From positions 1 through 12,597 of the forward strand of contig JAEUMU010000138.1 in assembly GCA_016791325.1 (NCBI GenBank): DNA of 12,597 nt. The letters run 5' to 3'. Position numbers and translations under genes: made by a program. The notes under the pieces are model-generated. The model did not search any database. It was not told where the DNA came from and saw only the letters and a program-made list of their open reading frames with translations. Below are positions 5,195 through 12,597 of this stretch, in pieces. Numbering within the stretch: the stretch's first letter is position 1; each line of letters starts with the position of its first letter. This DNA comes from Hyphomonadaceae bacterium. Lineage in GTDB: Bacteria; Pseudomonadota; Alphaproteobacteria; Caulobacterales; Aquidulcibacteraceae.

Positions 5195-6370
5195 TTATTG
5201 TGGGGCTTGGTTCGGCGGCTGCTCTTCGCGGCCTTCGCCGGATTCCACAGGCGCTTCGGACTGCGGCTGCGCGGCGGGCGGCGGCGGCGGAGGCGGAGCG
5301 GGTGGCGGCGGTTGATAAGCAGGCGGCGGCGAGGGCGGCGCGGCGGGCTGGACCGGCGGCTGATAAGCAGGCGGCGGCGGTGGCGGCGACGCGGGCGGCG
5401 TTTGCCCGCCGCCTGCGCCTTGCTGTGGAGGACGTGCGCCCGGCGGCGGCGGCGGCGCGGGCGGCGGACTGGCCGCGTTCTGGCGCAGCTGATCCATGCG
5501 CCGTTCCGCATCACGGCGATAATCGCCATCGGGCCAACGGCGGCGATAATCCTCATAGGCCAGAATGGAATCGATGCGCCGGGCGCGATCCCAGGCCAGG
5601 CGCTCGTCAGCGCGGATCTGGAAAATGCGGTGTTCGGCGTCGCGGCGGTGGTAGCCGTCCGGGAAATCGCGCAGGTAGCGCTCATACTCGCGGATGGAGT
5701 CGCGGCGGCGGGCGCTGTCCCAGGCGTAATCGTCGCGACGCTGGAACTCATCGAGCGCGGCGCGCGCCTCGATCGCGAACGGCGAACGGGGATAGGCGCG
5801 CAGGAAATCAGCGTAGCCGCCGGGCGAATTCAGCCGCCGCGCGCGCACCCAGGCGCCTTCATCGGTATTCCACAGATATTCAAGGCGCGACCGCGCCTGA
5901 TCGGAATTGGCGCTGGCAGGCCAGCGCTGTAGAAATTGTTCATAAGCTTCGATGCGATCGATGCGGCGCACCTCGGCCCACTCAGCGCGCTCCTGCGCGG
6001 CGAGGCGGGGCGCGGCCAGTTCGGCGCGGCGCTGATCGGCGCGCGGCGCATCGGGGCCCCAAGGATAAAGAGACAGGTAACTTTCATACGCCTCTTCGGT
6101 ATCGAGGCGCGCCGTGCGGGCCCAGGCCGCGCGCTCCTCCGCGAGCAGCCCCTGCACGCGCTGGCGCGCGGCTTCAGCGTTGGGCCAATCGCTATAGGAG
6201 CGCAAATAGGCGTCGTAAGCGGAGGGCGTGTCGGCGGCGGTGGCCGCGCGCCAGGCCTGGAGCTCCAGCTCTTCCGGCGTCGGCGGGGCGGTGGCGCAGG
6301 CGGCGAGCAAAGCCGCGGCTGAAGCCGCCGCCAACATTTTCCAACGCGCCAACATCGAACCGTGCGCCAT
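5195..6370 (-). CDS. Lipoprotein with six imperfect W-x-A/AYxxYL repeats (43-residue period) and Pro-rich tail
   Basis: 391-residue exported lipoprotein of unknown function. Residues 1-24 are a signal peptide ending in the lipobox LLAAC, so C25 would be acylated. Six imperfect repeats follow, marked by Trp at 40, 83, 131, 174, 217 and 260 (spacings 43, 48, 43, 43, 43). Each reads roughly W-x-x-A-R-x-x-D-[ST]-x-x-A-Y-x-x-[YF]-L-x-x-[YFW]-P and then an Arg/Ala-rich helix, which predicts alpha-helical hairpins akin to TPR-like solenoids. The same motif occurs, as I recall, in alphaproteobacterial caspase-like and peptidoglycan-associated proteins. Residues about 301-391 are a low-complexity tail of Pro runs with two PPAYQPP units, plausibly spanning the cell wall or binding partners. 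The start at 6370 has GGGGG about seven bases upstream; Met6 has no ribosome-binding site. Downstream of hutH by 75 nt on the same strand, but with its own likely regulatory region. Confidence 0.82.
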   Translation of the reverse strand: MAHGSMLARWKMLAAASAAALLAACATAPPTPEELELQAWRAATAADTPSAYDAYLRSYSDWPNAEAARQRVQGLLAEERAAWARTARLDTEEAYESYLSLYPWGPDAPRADQRRAELAAPRLAAQERAEWAEVRRIDRIEAYEQFLQRWPASANSDQARSRLEYLWNTDEGAWVRARRLNSPGGYADFLRAYPRSPFAIEARAALDEFQRRDDYAWDSARRRDSIREYERYLRDFPDGYHRRDAEHRIFQIRADERLAWDRARRIDSILAYEDYRRRWPDGDYRRDAERRMDQLRQNAASPPPAPPPPPGARPPQQGAGGGQTPPASPPPPPPAYQPPVQPAAPPSPPPAYQPPPPAPPPPPPPAAQPQSEAPVESGEGREEQPPNQAPQ

Positions 6371-6396
6371 CTCACACCCCCTTCGTCCCGAGGTAG

Positions 6397-6414
6397 CATG
6401 TTACACGCAACATG
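6397..6414. promoter_or_regulatory. 18-bp inverted repeat upstream of the repeat-lipoprotein gene
   Basis: CATGTT (6397-6402) and AACATG (6409-6414) are perfect inverted arms around a 6-nt spacer. The element lies 27 nt upstream of the lipoprotein start codon in the 75-nt gap after hutH. On the minus strand a TAACAT inside it could serve as a -10 box, which would make the repeat a promoter-overlapping operator. No good -35 box is seen, and the regulator is unknown. Confidence 0.35.
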
Positions 6415-6445
6415 AACGGCGATGGAATCGAAACTCGCCCGCGCT

Positions 6446-7930
6446 TCAGGCGAAAGCGCGCGCGTCGATCAGGGCCCGCACGCGGGCGATATCGCCGGCC
6501 AGGGAGCGGTCACGCTCGAGCTTGGGGGATGCCGCGCGGATCTTTGCGTGCGCCGCCGCGAGCGGCGGGGAGGTTTTGAGCGGGGCCTGGAAATCCACGC
6601 CTTGGGCCGCGGCCAACAGCTCGATGGCGATGACGTTGGCGGCGTTGGCGGCGATTTCGCCGGCTTTGCGGCCGGCGAACGTGGCCATAGAGACGTGATC
6701 TTCCTGATTGGCGGACGTGGGCAGGGAATCGACGCTGGCGGGATGGGCGAGGGTTTTGTTTTCCGAGACAAGCGCGGCGGCGCTGACGTGCAAGATCATG
6801 AAGCCGGAGTTCAAGCCGCCCTCCTCCACCAGAAACGGCGGCAAGCCGGAAAGCGCGGGATCGATCAGAAGCGCAATGCGGCGTTCGCTGAGCGAGGCGA
6901 TTTCCGCCGCGGCCATGGAGATCATGTCGGCGGCGAAGGCGACGGGCTCGGCGTGGAAATTGCCGCCGGAAAGAATGGCGCCATCCTCGGCGAACACGAG
7001 CGGATTGTCGGTGACGGCGTTGGCTTCGATCTCGAGCGTGGCGGCGGCGCTGTGGAGCACGTCGAGGCAGGCGCCCATGACTTGCGGCTGGCAACGCAAA
7101 GAATACGGATCCTGCACGCGCTGATCGACCTCGGCCGAGCGATGACTTTCGCGGATGCCGCTGCCTTCCATCAGCGCGCGCAAGCGCGCCGCGACCTCGA
7201 TCTGGCCTTTATGGCCGCGGGCGAGGTGGATGCGTTCGTCGAACGGCGCATCCGTGCCTTTAAGCGCATCGGTGGACATGGCGCCGGCGATGAGCGCGGC
7301 GTTGAACACATCCTGCGTGCGGAACAGCGCATCGAGCGCAAGGGCGGTGGAGATTTGCGTGCCGTTGAGCAGTGCAAGGCCCTCCTTGGGGCCGAGCGTT
7401 AGCGGCGTGAGGCCGAGGCGGGCCAGCGCTTCGCCGCCGGCGAGGCGTTCGCCTTTGAGATCGACCTCGCCTTCGCCGATCAGCGGCAAGGCCAAGTGCG
7501 CCAGCGGCGCAAGATCGCCCGAAGCGCCGACCGAGCCTTGCGCGGGGATGACGGGCAGCGCGTCACGCTGCAACAGCGCCAGCAGCGCATCAACCACGGC
7601 GCGGCGCACGCCGGAGCGCCCAGCCGCGAGAGTGACGATTTTGATGGCGAGCGCCAGGCGCACAATGCGCGCCGGCAAATCGGGCCCTACGCCCACAGCA
7701 TGCGAGCGCACGAGATTGCGTTGCAGTTCGGCCAGCTTATCAGCATCAATGCGAGTGGAGGCGAGCTTGCCGAAGCCGGTGTTGATCCCATAGAGCGCAG
7801 CGCCGGAAGCGAGCGCGGTTTGCACGGTCTGCGCGGACGCCTCGATGCGCGCGTAATCGGCGGCGTCGAGCGTGAACGCGCCGGCGCCGGCCCAGATGGC
7901 GCGGAGTTCTGCGAGGCTAAGCTTTTTCAT
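6446..7930 (-). CDS. hutH: Histidine ammonia-lyase
   Basis: 494-residue cytosolic homotetrameric enzyme that removes ammonia from L-histidine to give trans-urocanate, the first step of histidine degradation. The self-processing MIO cofactor triad A136-S137-G138 is seen in GSVGASGDLAPLAHL, with the N-terminal YGINTGFG (47-54) carrying the active-site Tyr, and RNLVRSHAVGVG (71-82). Further family stretches are NGTQ, DPYSLRCQPQVMG and the Q-E-D-H-V-S-M motif near residue 410. Length is slightly below the usual 505-510. The start at 7930 has a strong GGGGAGAG ribosome-binding site. It is the last hut gene on this strand, 123 nt after hutU, and the gap is filled by a palindromic repeat element. 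Confidence 0.97.
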   Translation of the reverse strand: MKKLSLAELRAIWAGAGAFTLDAADYARIEASAQTVQTALASGAALYGINTGFGKLASTRIDADKLAELQRNLVRSHAVGVGPDLPARIVRLALAIKIVTLAAGRSGVRRAVVDALLALLQRDALPVIPAQGSVGASGDLAPLAHLALPLIGEGEVDLKGERLAGGEALARLGLTPLTLGPKEGLALLNGTQISTALALDALFRTQDVFNAALIAGAMSTDALKGTDAPFDERIHLARGHKGQIEVAARLRALMEGSGIRESHRSAEVDQRVQDPYSLRCQPQVMGACLDVLHSAAATLEIEANAVTDNPLVFAEDGAILSGGNFHAEPVAFAADMISMAAAEIASLSERRIALLIDPALSGLPPFLVEEGGLNSGFMILHVSAAALVSENKTLAHPASVDSLPTSANQEDHVSMATFAGRKAGEIAANAANVIAIELLAAAQGVDFQAPLKTSPPLAAAHAKIRAASPKLERDRSLAGDIARVRALIDARAFA

Positions 7931-7943
7931 ATCTCTCCCCTTT

Positions 7944-8046
7944 CGTCATTCGGGGCTCGCGGAGCGAGAACCCGCACGCCAGGGCAAGCGGCCGTGCGTT
8001 GGCCCTGGGCTCCGGGTTTGACGCCGTGCATCGCCCCGGAGTGACG
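7944..8046. repeat. 103-bp REP/MITE-like palindromic element between hutU and hutH
   Basis: The ends are near-perfect inverted repeats: CGTCATTCGGGG (7944-7955) and CCCCGGAGTGACG (8034-8046). Nested inside are AACCCG/CGGGTT (7969-7974/8013-8018) and CCAGGGC/GCCCTGG (7979-7985/8002-8008), plus a tight CTCGC-gga-GCGAG hairpin (7956-7968). The sequence style matches dispersed intergenic palindromes that I recall from alphaproteobacterial genomes. Transcribed from the hut promoter, it would fold strongly between hutU and hutH and could stabilise or attenuate the message. It ends 13 nt before the hutH start codon, next to its ribosome-binding site. No second copy lies in the window. Confidence 0.7.
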
Positions 8047-8053
8047 ACGTGAT

Positions 8054-9715
8054 TCAAAGCGACGGCAAATCGAGTTTCTGTTCTTTCGCGCAGGCGATGG
8101 CTTCTTCATAGCCGGCGTCGGCGTGGCGCATGACCCCGGTGCCGGGATCGTTCCATAGCACGCGCGCGATGCGCGTGGCGGCGGCTTCGCTGCCATCGCA
8201 AACGATGACGACGCCGCTGTGCTGCGAATAGCCCATGCCAACGCCGCCGCCATGATGCAGCGACACCCAGGTTGCGCCCGAGGCGGTGTTCAAGAGCGCG
8301 TTGAGAAGCGGCCAATCGGAAACCGTATCGCTGCCATCACGCATCTTCTCGGTTTCGCGATTGGGCGAGGCGACCGAGCCGCTATCAAGATGATCGCGGC
8401 CGATCACGAGCGGGCCGATTTCGCCGCGCGCGACCATTTCGTTGAAGGCCAGGCCCAGGCGATGGCGATGGCCCAAACCGACCCAGCAAATGCGCGCGGG
8501 CAAACCTTGGAACGCGATGCGCTCCTTGGCCATGTCGAGCCAGCGATGCAGATGCGCATCATCGGGGATGAGCTCTTTCACTTTCGCATCGGTCTTGGCG
8601 ATGTCTTCGGGATCGCCGCGCAGCGAGGCCCAGCGGAACGGGCCGACGCCGCGGCAGAAGAGCGGGCGCACGTAGGCCGGCACGAAGCCCGGATACGCGA
8701 AGGCGTCTTCGACGCCGTGATCTTTAGCGACCTGACGGATGTTGTTGCCGTAATCGACCGTGGGCACGCCGGCCTTATGGAAATCGAGCATGGCTTGCAC
8801 ATGCACGGCGATGGAGGCGGAGGCGGCCTCGCGCACGGCTTCCGGATTTTGCGCGCGCGTCTGGACCCAGCGCTCGACGCTCCAGCCGGCGGGCAGATAG
8901 CCGTTGACCAGATCGTGCGCGGAGGTTTGATCCGTGACTGCATCGGGGCGGAGGCCGCGCTTGACCATCTCGGGCAGAATTTCTGCGGCGTTGCCGAGCA
9001 GGCCGACGGAAATCGCCTCCTGCCTGGCGCAGGCTTGGTTGATCAGCGCGAGCGCTTCATCCAAAGTTTCGGCGCGCTTATCGAGGTAGCGTGTCTGCAA
9101 GCGCTTATCGATGCGATCGCTTTGGCATTCGATGGCGAGGCAACACGCGCCAGCCATGACAGCGGCGAGCGGCTGGGCGCCGCCCATGCCGCCCAGGCCC
9201 GCAGTGAGAATCCATTTTCCGGACCAATCGCCGCCGTAATGTTTGCGGCCCATTTCGGCAAAGGTTTCGTAGGTGCCCTGCACGATGCCTTGCGTGCCGA
9301 TATAGATCCACGAGCCGGCCGTCATCTGGCCGTACATCATCAAGCCTTTGCGATCGAGTTCGTCAAAATGCTCCCACGTTGACCAACGCGGCACGATGTT
9401 GGAATTGGCCAACAGCACGCGCGGCGCATCAGCGTGGGTTTTGAATACGCCGACGGGCTTGCCGGATTGGATCAGCAGCGTTTCATCCGCTTCCAGACGG
9501 CGCAGCGTTTCCACGATCTTATCGTAGGCCGCCCAATCGCGGGCGGCGCGGCCGATGCCGCCATAGACCACCAGCTCCTCGGGATGTTCGGCGACATCGG
9601 GATCGAGATTGTTCATCAGCATGCGCAAAGCGGCTTCGGTGAGCCAGGATTTGCAGCTGCGCTGATCGCCTCGCGGCGCGCGAATGACGCGCGATGGATC
9701 GCGGCGGGGATTCAT
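8054..9715 (-). CDS. hutU: Urocanate hydratase (urocanase)
   Basis: 553-residue cytosolic enzyme that hydrates urocanate to 4-imidazolone-5-propionate using tightly bound NAD+ as electrophile. Hallmarks are [11 protein letters not shown] (51-61), the NAD-binding [14 protein letters not shown] (171-184), [17 protein letters not shown] (262-278), [29 protein letters not shown] (341-360), and the active-site Cys C410 in [12 protein letters not shown], at the same number as in the Pseudomonas enzyme. Length equals the family norm (about 555). The start at 9715 has GGGAGG five bases upstream; the open frame extends 44 codons further, but that part overlaps hutI and has no family match. It follows hutI by 44 nt and precedes hutH, so the three probably share a transcript starting before hutI. 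Confidence 0.97.
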   Translation of the reverse strand: MNPRRDPSRVIRAPRGDQRSCKSWLTEAALRMLMNNLDPDVAEHPEELVVYGGIGRAARDWAAYDKIVETLRRLEADETLLIQSGKPVGVFKTHADAPRVLLANSNIVPRWSTWEHFDELDRKGLMMYGQMTAGSWIYIGTQGIVQGTYETFAEMGRKHYGGDWSGKWILTAGLGGMGGAQPLAAVMAGACCLAIECQSDRIDKRLQTRYLDKRAETLDEALALINQACARQEAISVGLLGNAAEILPEMVKRGLRPDAVTDQTSAHDLVNGYLPAGWSVERWVQTRAQNPEAVREAASASIAVHVQAMLDFHKAGVPTVDYGNNIRQVAKDHGVEDAFAYPGFVPAYVRPLFCRGVGPFRWASLRGDPEDIAKTDAKVKELIPDDAHLHRWLDMAKERIAFQGLPARICWVGLGHRHRLGLAFNEMVARGEIGPLVIGRDHLDSGSVASPNRETEKMRDGSDTVSDWPLLNALLNTASGATWVSLHHGGGVGMGYSQHSGVVIVCDGSEAAATRIARVLWNDPGTGVMRHADAGYEEAIACAKEQKLDLPSL

Positions 9716-9748
9716 GGGGCCTCCCGAAAATTTTGGGCGTGTTAGCGC

Positions 9749-9760
9749 GTTGCGCGCAAC
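9749..9760. repeat. 12-bp perfect palindrome in the hutI-hutU gap
   Basis: GTTGCGCGCAAC is a perfect palindrome touching the hutI stop codon, and a second imperfect one, CCCGAAAATTTTGGG (9723-9737), lies between it and the hutU start. They could be regulator sites or chance; the dyad is too short for a terminator and neither has a T-run. Confidence 0.3.
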
Positions 9761-10977
9761 TAGACCACCCTCCCCGCGAACACGCGCTCCCGCAGAAGCG
9801 GGGCGCCAAGCCAATAGCTGAGCTCCGCCGGGGATTCGACGTTCCAAATGGCGAGATCCGCGGCTTTGCCAAGCTCCAGCGTGCCGAGCTCATCGCCCAT
9901 GCCGAGAGCCTGCGCGGCCTCGCGCGTGGCGCCGGCGAGCGCTTCTTCGGGCGTGAGGCGGAACAAGGTGCAGGCCATGTTGAGCGCCATGAGCGGCGAT
10001 GTCATCGGCGAGGTGCCGGGGTTGCAATCACCGGCGACAGCCATGCGAACGCCGGCGGCGCGCAGCTTTTCCACCGGCGGCAGACGCTTTTCGCGGAGAA
10101 AATAGAACGCGCCTGGCAAGAGCACCGCGACCGTGCCGGCCGCGGCCATGGCCGCGACGCCGGCATCATCGAGATACTCCAGATGATCCGCGGAAAGCGC
10201 GCGATAGCGCGCGGCGAGGCTGGCGCCGTGCTGGTTGCTGAGCTGTTCGGCGTGTAGCTTCACCGCAAGGCCGTTCGCGCGCGCGGCGGAGAACACGTAA
10301 TCCACCTCTTCGGTGGTGAAGCCGATATTTTCGCAGAATGCGTCAACCGCGTCGGCCAGACCCGAAGCGGCGATGGCTGGGATCATCACATCAGCGACTA
10401 GCTGCACATAAGCGGCGCGATCCTCCTTGAACTCCGGCGGCAGCGCGTGCAGGCCGAGAAAAGTGCGCTTGATGCGCACCGCGCCGGGCTGGGCCAATGC
10501 GCCGGCGGCTTCCAGCATTTTGATCTCGGTTTCGAGATCGAGCCCGTAGCCGGATTTGATTTCAACCGTGGTGACACCCGCGCGCGTAAGCCCGGCGAGG
10601 CGGCGCAGTGCGCTTTCGATCAGATCCTGCTTCGACGCCGCGCGCGTGGCCGCGACGGTGGAGACGATGCCGCCGCCCGCGTGGGCGATTTGCTCATAGG
10701 TCGCGCCTTCCAGGCGCATCTCGAATTCGCGCGCGCGATTGCCGCCGAACACGAGATGGGTGTGGCATTCGATCAGGCCGGGCGTGATCCAGGCGTTGTC
10801 GCACCGGCGAACCTCGTGCGCGAGCTCATCGGCTGGCTTGGGCAAATCGGCGGCGAAACCGATCCAGGCGATCTTGCCATCCTTGGCGGCGACGGCGCCG
10901 CGCGGAATCGCGCCATAAGGCGCGCGGCCGGGCGCCATGGTGGCGAGATTGGCGTCGATCCAAAGCGTGTCGAACAT
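9760..10977 (-). CDS. hutI: Imidazolonepropionase
   Basis: 405-residue metal-dependent amidohydrolase that opens the ring of imidazolone-5-propionate to give N-formimino-L-glutamate, the third step of histidine degradation. The metal ligands can be placed: H72 and H74 in [12 protein letters not shown]242 in [12 protein letters not shown] and D317 in [10 protein letters not shown]. Substrate-binding stretches [13 protein letters not shown] (139-151) and [11 protein letters not shown] (173-183) also match. Length is the family norm. It is the first gene of the minus-strand hut set. Its ATG at 10977 is preceded by AAGAGAAG and lies only 54 nt from the divergent hutG start, so hut transcription in both directions must begin in or near that gap. 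Confidence 0.97.
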   Translation of the reverse strand: MFDTLWIDANLATMAPGRAPYGAIPRGAVAAKDGKIAWIGFAADLPKPADELAHEVRRCDNAWITPGLIECHTHLVFGGNRAREFEMRLEGATYEQIAHAGGGIVSTVAATRAASKQDLIESALRRLAGLTRAGVTTVEIKSGYGLDLETEIKMLEAAGALAQPGAVRIKRTFLGLHALPPEFKEDRAAYVQLVADVMIPAIAASGLADAVDAFCENIGFTTEEVDYVFSAARANGLAVKLHAEQLSNQHGASLAARYRALSADHLEYLDDAGVAAMAAAGTVAVLLPGAFYFLREKRLPPVEKLRAAGVRMAVAGDCNPGTSPMTSPLMALNMACTLFRLTPEEALAGATREAAQALGMGDELGTLELGKAADLAIWNVESPAELSYWLGAPLLRERVFAGRVV

Positions 10978-11031
10978 GACTTCTCTTACACGCCCCCTCC
11001 CCTCCCGGCGAGGGGCGGCGTATGAGAAGCC
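10978..11031. promoter_or_regulatory. Divergent hutI/hutG intergenic region with imperfect inverted repeat
   Basis: The 54-nt gap is almost wholly an imperfect palindrome: CTTCTC near the hutI end mirrors GAGAAG near the hutG end, ACGCC mirrors GGCGT, and a CCCCTC/GAGGGG-type core lies inside. The outer arms are also the ribosome-binding sites of the two genes (GAGAAG in each direction), so part of the symmetry may only reflect that. No clear -35/-10 pairs and no HutC-like TGTA..TACA operator are seen. Promoters may lie inside the opposing coding regions. Confidence 0.45.
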
Positions 11032-11931
11032 ATGACTGACTCCGACTGCCGCTCCTGGTTTTCCGCCGCCGACCTTCTGACGCGCGATGCTTCTGCGCCG
11101 GTGGCGCTCTTGGGCGCGCCCTTGGGCTTGGGCTCAATCACGCCGGGGCGTTGCGACCTCGCGCCGGAAGCGGTGCGCGCGGCGATGAAGCGGATGAGCG
11201 TCTATGATCTGGAGACGGAGACCGACCTTTCGGGCGTGCGCATCTTCGATGCGGGCGATGTGGGCCTGGGCGGCGCGCAACCAAGCGAGGCGCTGGCGCC
11301 AATAGCAGAGCGGCTGGCGCCGTTAGCGAAAACACACGCGCTGACGATCGTGCTGGGGGGCAACAATGCAGTGACGCGGCCGTGCGTGCATGCGCTCGAT
11401 CCCACGCTGCAGCGCGTGGGGCTGCTGACGCTGGATGCGCATTTCGATTTGCGCGACACCGATTGCGGGCTCACCAACGGCAACCCAGTGCAGGCGCTGC
11501 TGGAGGACGGCATTCCAGGCATGCACATTGCGCAGATCGGGCTGCTGCCGTTCGCCAACACCAAGAAGGCGCACGAGAAAGCAAAGCGCGCAGGGATTTA
11601 TGTAGCGACGGCGCAAGCCTGCCGCGCGCAAGGGCTGGCGGCGATTGCGGAGAACGCGCTGGCGAAACTGGCGGCGAAGTGCGACGTGATCCATGTCGAT
11701 TTCGACATCGACGTGGTGGAGCGCAGCGCCATGCCCGGCGCGCCGGGGGCGCGGCCGGGCGGGCTGGCGGCGCAGGATTTCTTCGACGCCACGCGCCGCA
11801 TCTGCGCGCATCCGAAAGTGAGAAGCGTGGACTTGACCGAGTTCGACCCCTCGCTGGACGTGGCCGCGATCAGCGCGCTGACGGCAGCGCGCTGGGCATG
11901 CGAAGTGCTGGCTGGATTTATGCGCCGCTAA
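11032..11931 (+). CDS. hutG: Formimidoylglutamase, ureohydrolase (arginase) family
   Basis: 299-residue enzyme predicted to hydrolyse N-formimino-L-glutamate to L-glutamate and formamide with a binuclear Mn2+ centre, which completes the pathway begun by hutH, hutU and hutI. Family metal motifs are LDAHFDLRD (134-142; D135, H137, D139) and VDFDID (222-227; D223, D225), followed by the Gly/Pro loop [12 protein letters not shown] (233-244) and LTEFDPSLD (268-276). The first motif, usually GGDH, reads GGNNA (109-113), so one expected histidine ligand is replaced by Asn. [13 protein letters not shown] and [12 protein letters not shown] resemble HutG of the Bacillus type as I recall it, which favours formimidoylglutamase over arginase or agmatinase. 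It diverges from hutI, and its stop codon overlaps the convergent methyltransferase-like gene by 3 nt. Confidence 0.85.
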   Translation: MTDSDCRSWFSAADLLTRDASAPVALLGAPLGLGSITPGRCDLAPEAVRAAMKRMSVYDLETETDLSGVRIFDAGDVGLGGAQPSEALAPIAERLAPLAKTHALTIVLGGNNAVTRPCVHALDPTLQRVGLLTLDAHFDLRDTDCGLTNGNPVQALLEDGIPGMHIAQIGLLPFANTKKAHEKAKRAGIYVATAQACRAQGLAAIAENALAKLAAKCDVIHVDFDIDVVERSAMPGAPGARPGGLAAQDFFDATRRICAHPKVRSVDLTEFDPSLDVAAISALTAARWACEVLAGFMRR

Positions 11932-12500
11932 AGCCGCAAGAACGGCACAAGCATCGGCACGCGCGCACGATACGCAGCGTATCCCGGCCCCAACTCCTCG
12001 CTCAAGAAGCGTTCTTCCAAACGCGCCTTCATCCATATGCCAAAGCTCAGCAGCGCCGCTCCCGCCAGTGCGCCCGCCTCACCCCGCACGATGGCGGTTG
12101 CGAACGCGGACGCCAAGATGCCTGAATAGATTGGGTGGCGCACGATCGAGTACGGCCCTGTATCAACATTGCGGGGATCGGCTTTGCGCGTGACCGAGCC
12201 TGACCACAAGGTGCCGAGATGCAGGCGCGCCCACCACGCAAACGCAATGCCGGCGACAATCACGCCAAACATCGCCCATGCCACATCGTCACGCACATCC
12301 CATTCCGGACCGAGGCTGAAATTATGCGTCGGCGCCAAGACCAGCACCGCGCCGATAAAGTTGGCGACCCGGCTCGGCCATTCCGCCACGCCTGCACGCG
12401 CTGCGGTACGGCGTGTCCAGACCGAAGCCGCGATCCACGACACGCCCCATCCGGCCCACGCGAGCGTGATCATCGAGCTGGGTGCGAGATGCAAGGCCAT
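11928..12500 (-). CDS. Isoprenylcysteine methyltransferase-like (ICMT/PEMT) membrane protein
   Basis: 190-residue integral membrane protein of the isoprenylcysteine carboxyl methyltransferase-like family. Bacterial members are S-adenosylmethionine-dependent methyltransferases of mostly unknown substrate, since bacteria lack prenylated Cys proteins. Hydrophobic segments lie at about 9-27, 46-57, 73-90, 125-137 and 142-156. The diagnostic C-terminal cofactor-binding region is intact: TGPYSIVRHPIYSGIL (114-129) and KARLEERFLSEELGPGYAAY (158-177), with the RHP and EERFL cores. The start is set at ATG 12500 because a GGAGG lies 10 nt upstream; a TTG at 12509 overlaps the previous stop (TTGA) but sits too close to that GGAGG. 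It begins 5 nt after an alpha/beta hydrolase gene, so the two probably form an operon. Confidence 0.85.
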   Translation of the reverse strand: MALHLAPSSMITLAWAGWGVSWIAASVWTRRTAARAGVAEWPSRVANFIGAVLVLAPTHNFSLGPEWDVRDDVAWAMFGVIVAGIAFAWWARLHLGTLWSGSVTRKADPRNVDTGPYSIVRHPIYSGILASAFATAIVRGEAGALAGAALLSFGIWMKARLEERFLSEELGPGYAAYRARVPMLVPFLRL

Positions 12501-12505
12501 GACGA

Positions 12506-12597
12506 TCAACCCTCCAGGAAGGTGCGCACTTCGCTCATGAAGCGATCGAACTGGTCGAGCATGATGAAGTGATAGCTCTCCTCGATCTTGACCAGAC
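12506..12597 (-). CDS. Alpha/beta hydrolase, C-terminal 30 codons only
   Basis: The complementary strand from the window edge to the TGA at 12506-12508 is open and reads LVKIEESYHFIMLDQFDRFM and then SEVRTFLEG. The H-F-I-M-L-D-Q segment is the end of the alpha/beta hydrolase fold, with the His as the likely third member of the catalytic triad, and the F..F..EVR.FL helix is the usual C-terminus. The substrate cannot be told from this part. It ends 5 nt before the ICMT-like gene, which probably uses this gene's terminal GGAGG as its ribosome-binding site. Confidence 0.75.
   Translation of the reverse strand, partial: LVKIEESYHFIMLDQFDRFMSEVRTFLEG

Noticed and set aside
5500..6250. Regular 129-bp periodicity that might suggest a CRISPR or satellite array
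   Set aside because: The period reflects the 43-residue protein repeats; the DNA units are diverged and there are no identical repeats with unique spacers.
5134..6396. A 420-codon plus-strand open frame opposite the repeat lipoprotein
   Set aside because: The translation is Arg/Ala-rich low complexity, while the minus strand has a signal peptide, lipobox, periodic repeats and a ribosome-binding site.
8219..9382. A 387-codon plus-strand open frame opposite hutU
   Set aside because: hutU is unmistakable on the other strand; the antisense frame shows no family features.
9716..9847. Upstream extension of hutU by 44 codons
   Set aside because: It would overlap hutI, lacks similarity to urocanase, and the ATG at 9715 has a strong GGGAGG ribosome-binding site.

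Overview
The window is GC-rich, densely packed chromosomal DNA, most likely from an alphaproteobacterium. The clues are an NDUFS6-like CHCC zinc-finger mini-protein, an HU protein with a Lys/Ala-rich tail, and a dispersed-type palindromic element with ends reading CGTCAYTC..GGGG. A Caulobacterales/Hyphomonadaceae-like host would fit, but that is inference. I see no phage, transposase, CRISPR, tRNA or rRNA, and most of the window is ordinary metabolism.

Left block (1-1563, minus strand): a CHCC zinc-finger mini-protein, an isocitrate lyase/PEP mutase superfamily enzyme and a DMT (EamA) permease cut by the left edge. Next (1617-4299, plus strand): a tight four-gene operon behind a recognisable sigma70-type promoter. 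It encodes a YadG-like ABC ATPase without its permease, a 4-oxalocrotonate-tautomerase-family protein, a YdcZ/DUF606 membrane protein and a YajO-type aldo/keto reductase. The first three genes overlap by 1-4 nt. The operon meets the HU gene (4391-4801, minus) head-on, with a terminator hairpin between them that serves HU.

The 393-bp stretch 4802-5194 carries no convincing gene but holds several hairpins. Left of hut lies a 391-residue lipoprotein gene (5195-6370, minus). It encodes six imperfect repeats with a 43-residue period (one spacing is 48) and a long Pro-rich tail, and is the least explained gene here.

Right block (6446-11931): a histidine-utilisation cluster. hutI-hutU-hutH run on the minus strand, and a ureohydrolase-family formimidoylglutamase (hutG) diverges on the plus strand from a 54-bp intergenic region. 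Together they would convert histidine to urocanate, imidazolonepropionate, N-formiminoglutamate, and finally glutamate plus formamide. A 103-bp palindromic repeat sits between hutU and hutH. No HutC repressor, HutF or histidine permease is present in the window. The right end (11928-12597, minus) has an isoprenylcysteine-methyltransferase-like membrane protein and the last 30 codons of an alpha/beta hydrolase.

No clearly new multi-gene system is visible. The best candidates for follow-up are the repeat lipoprotein, the palindromic element inside hut, the permease-less ABC operon, and the hairpins upstream of HU and of the lipoprotein gene.
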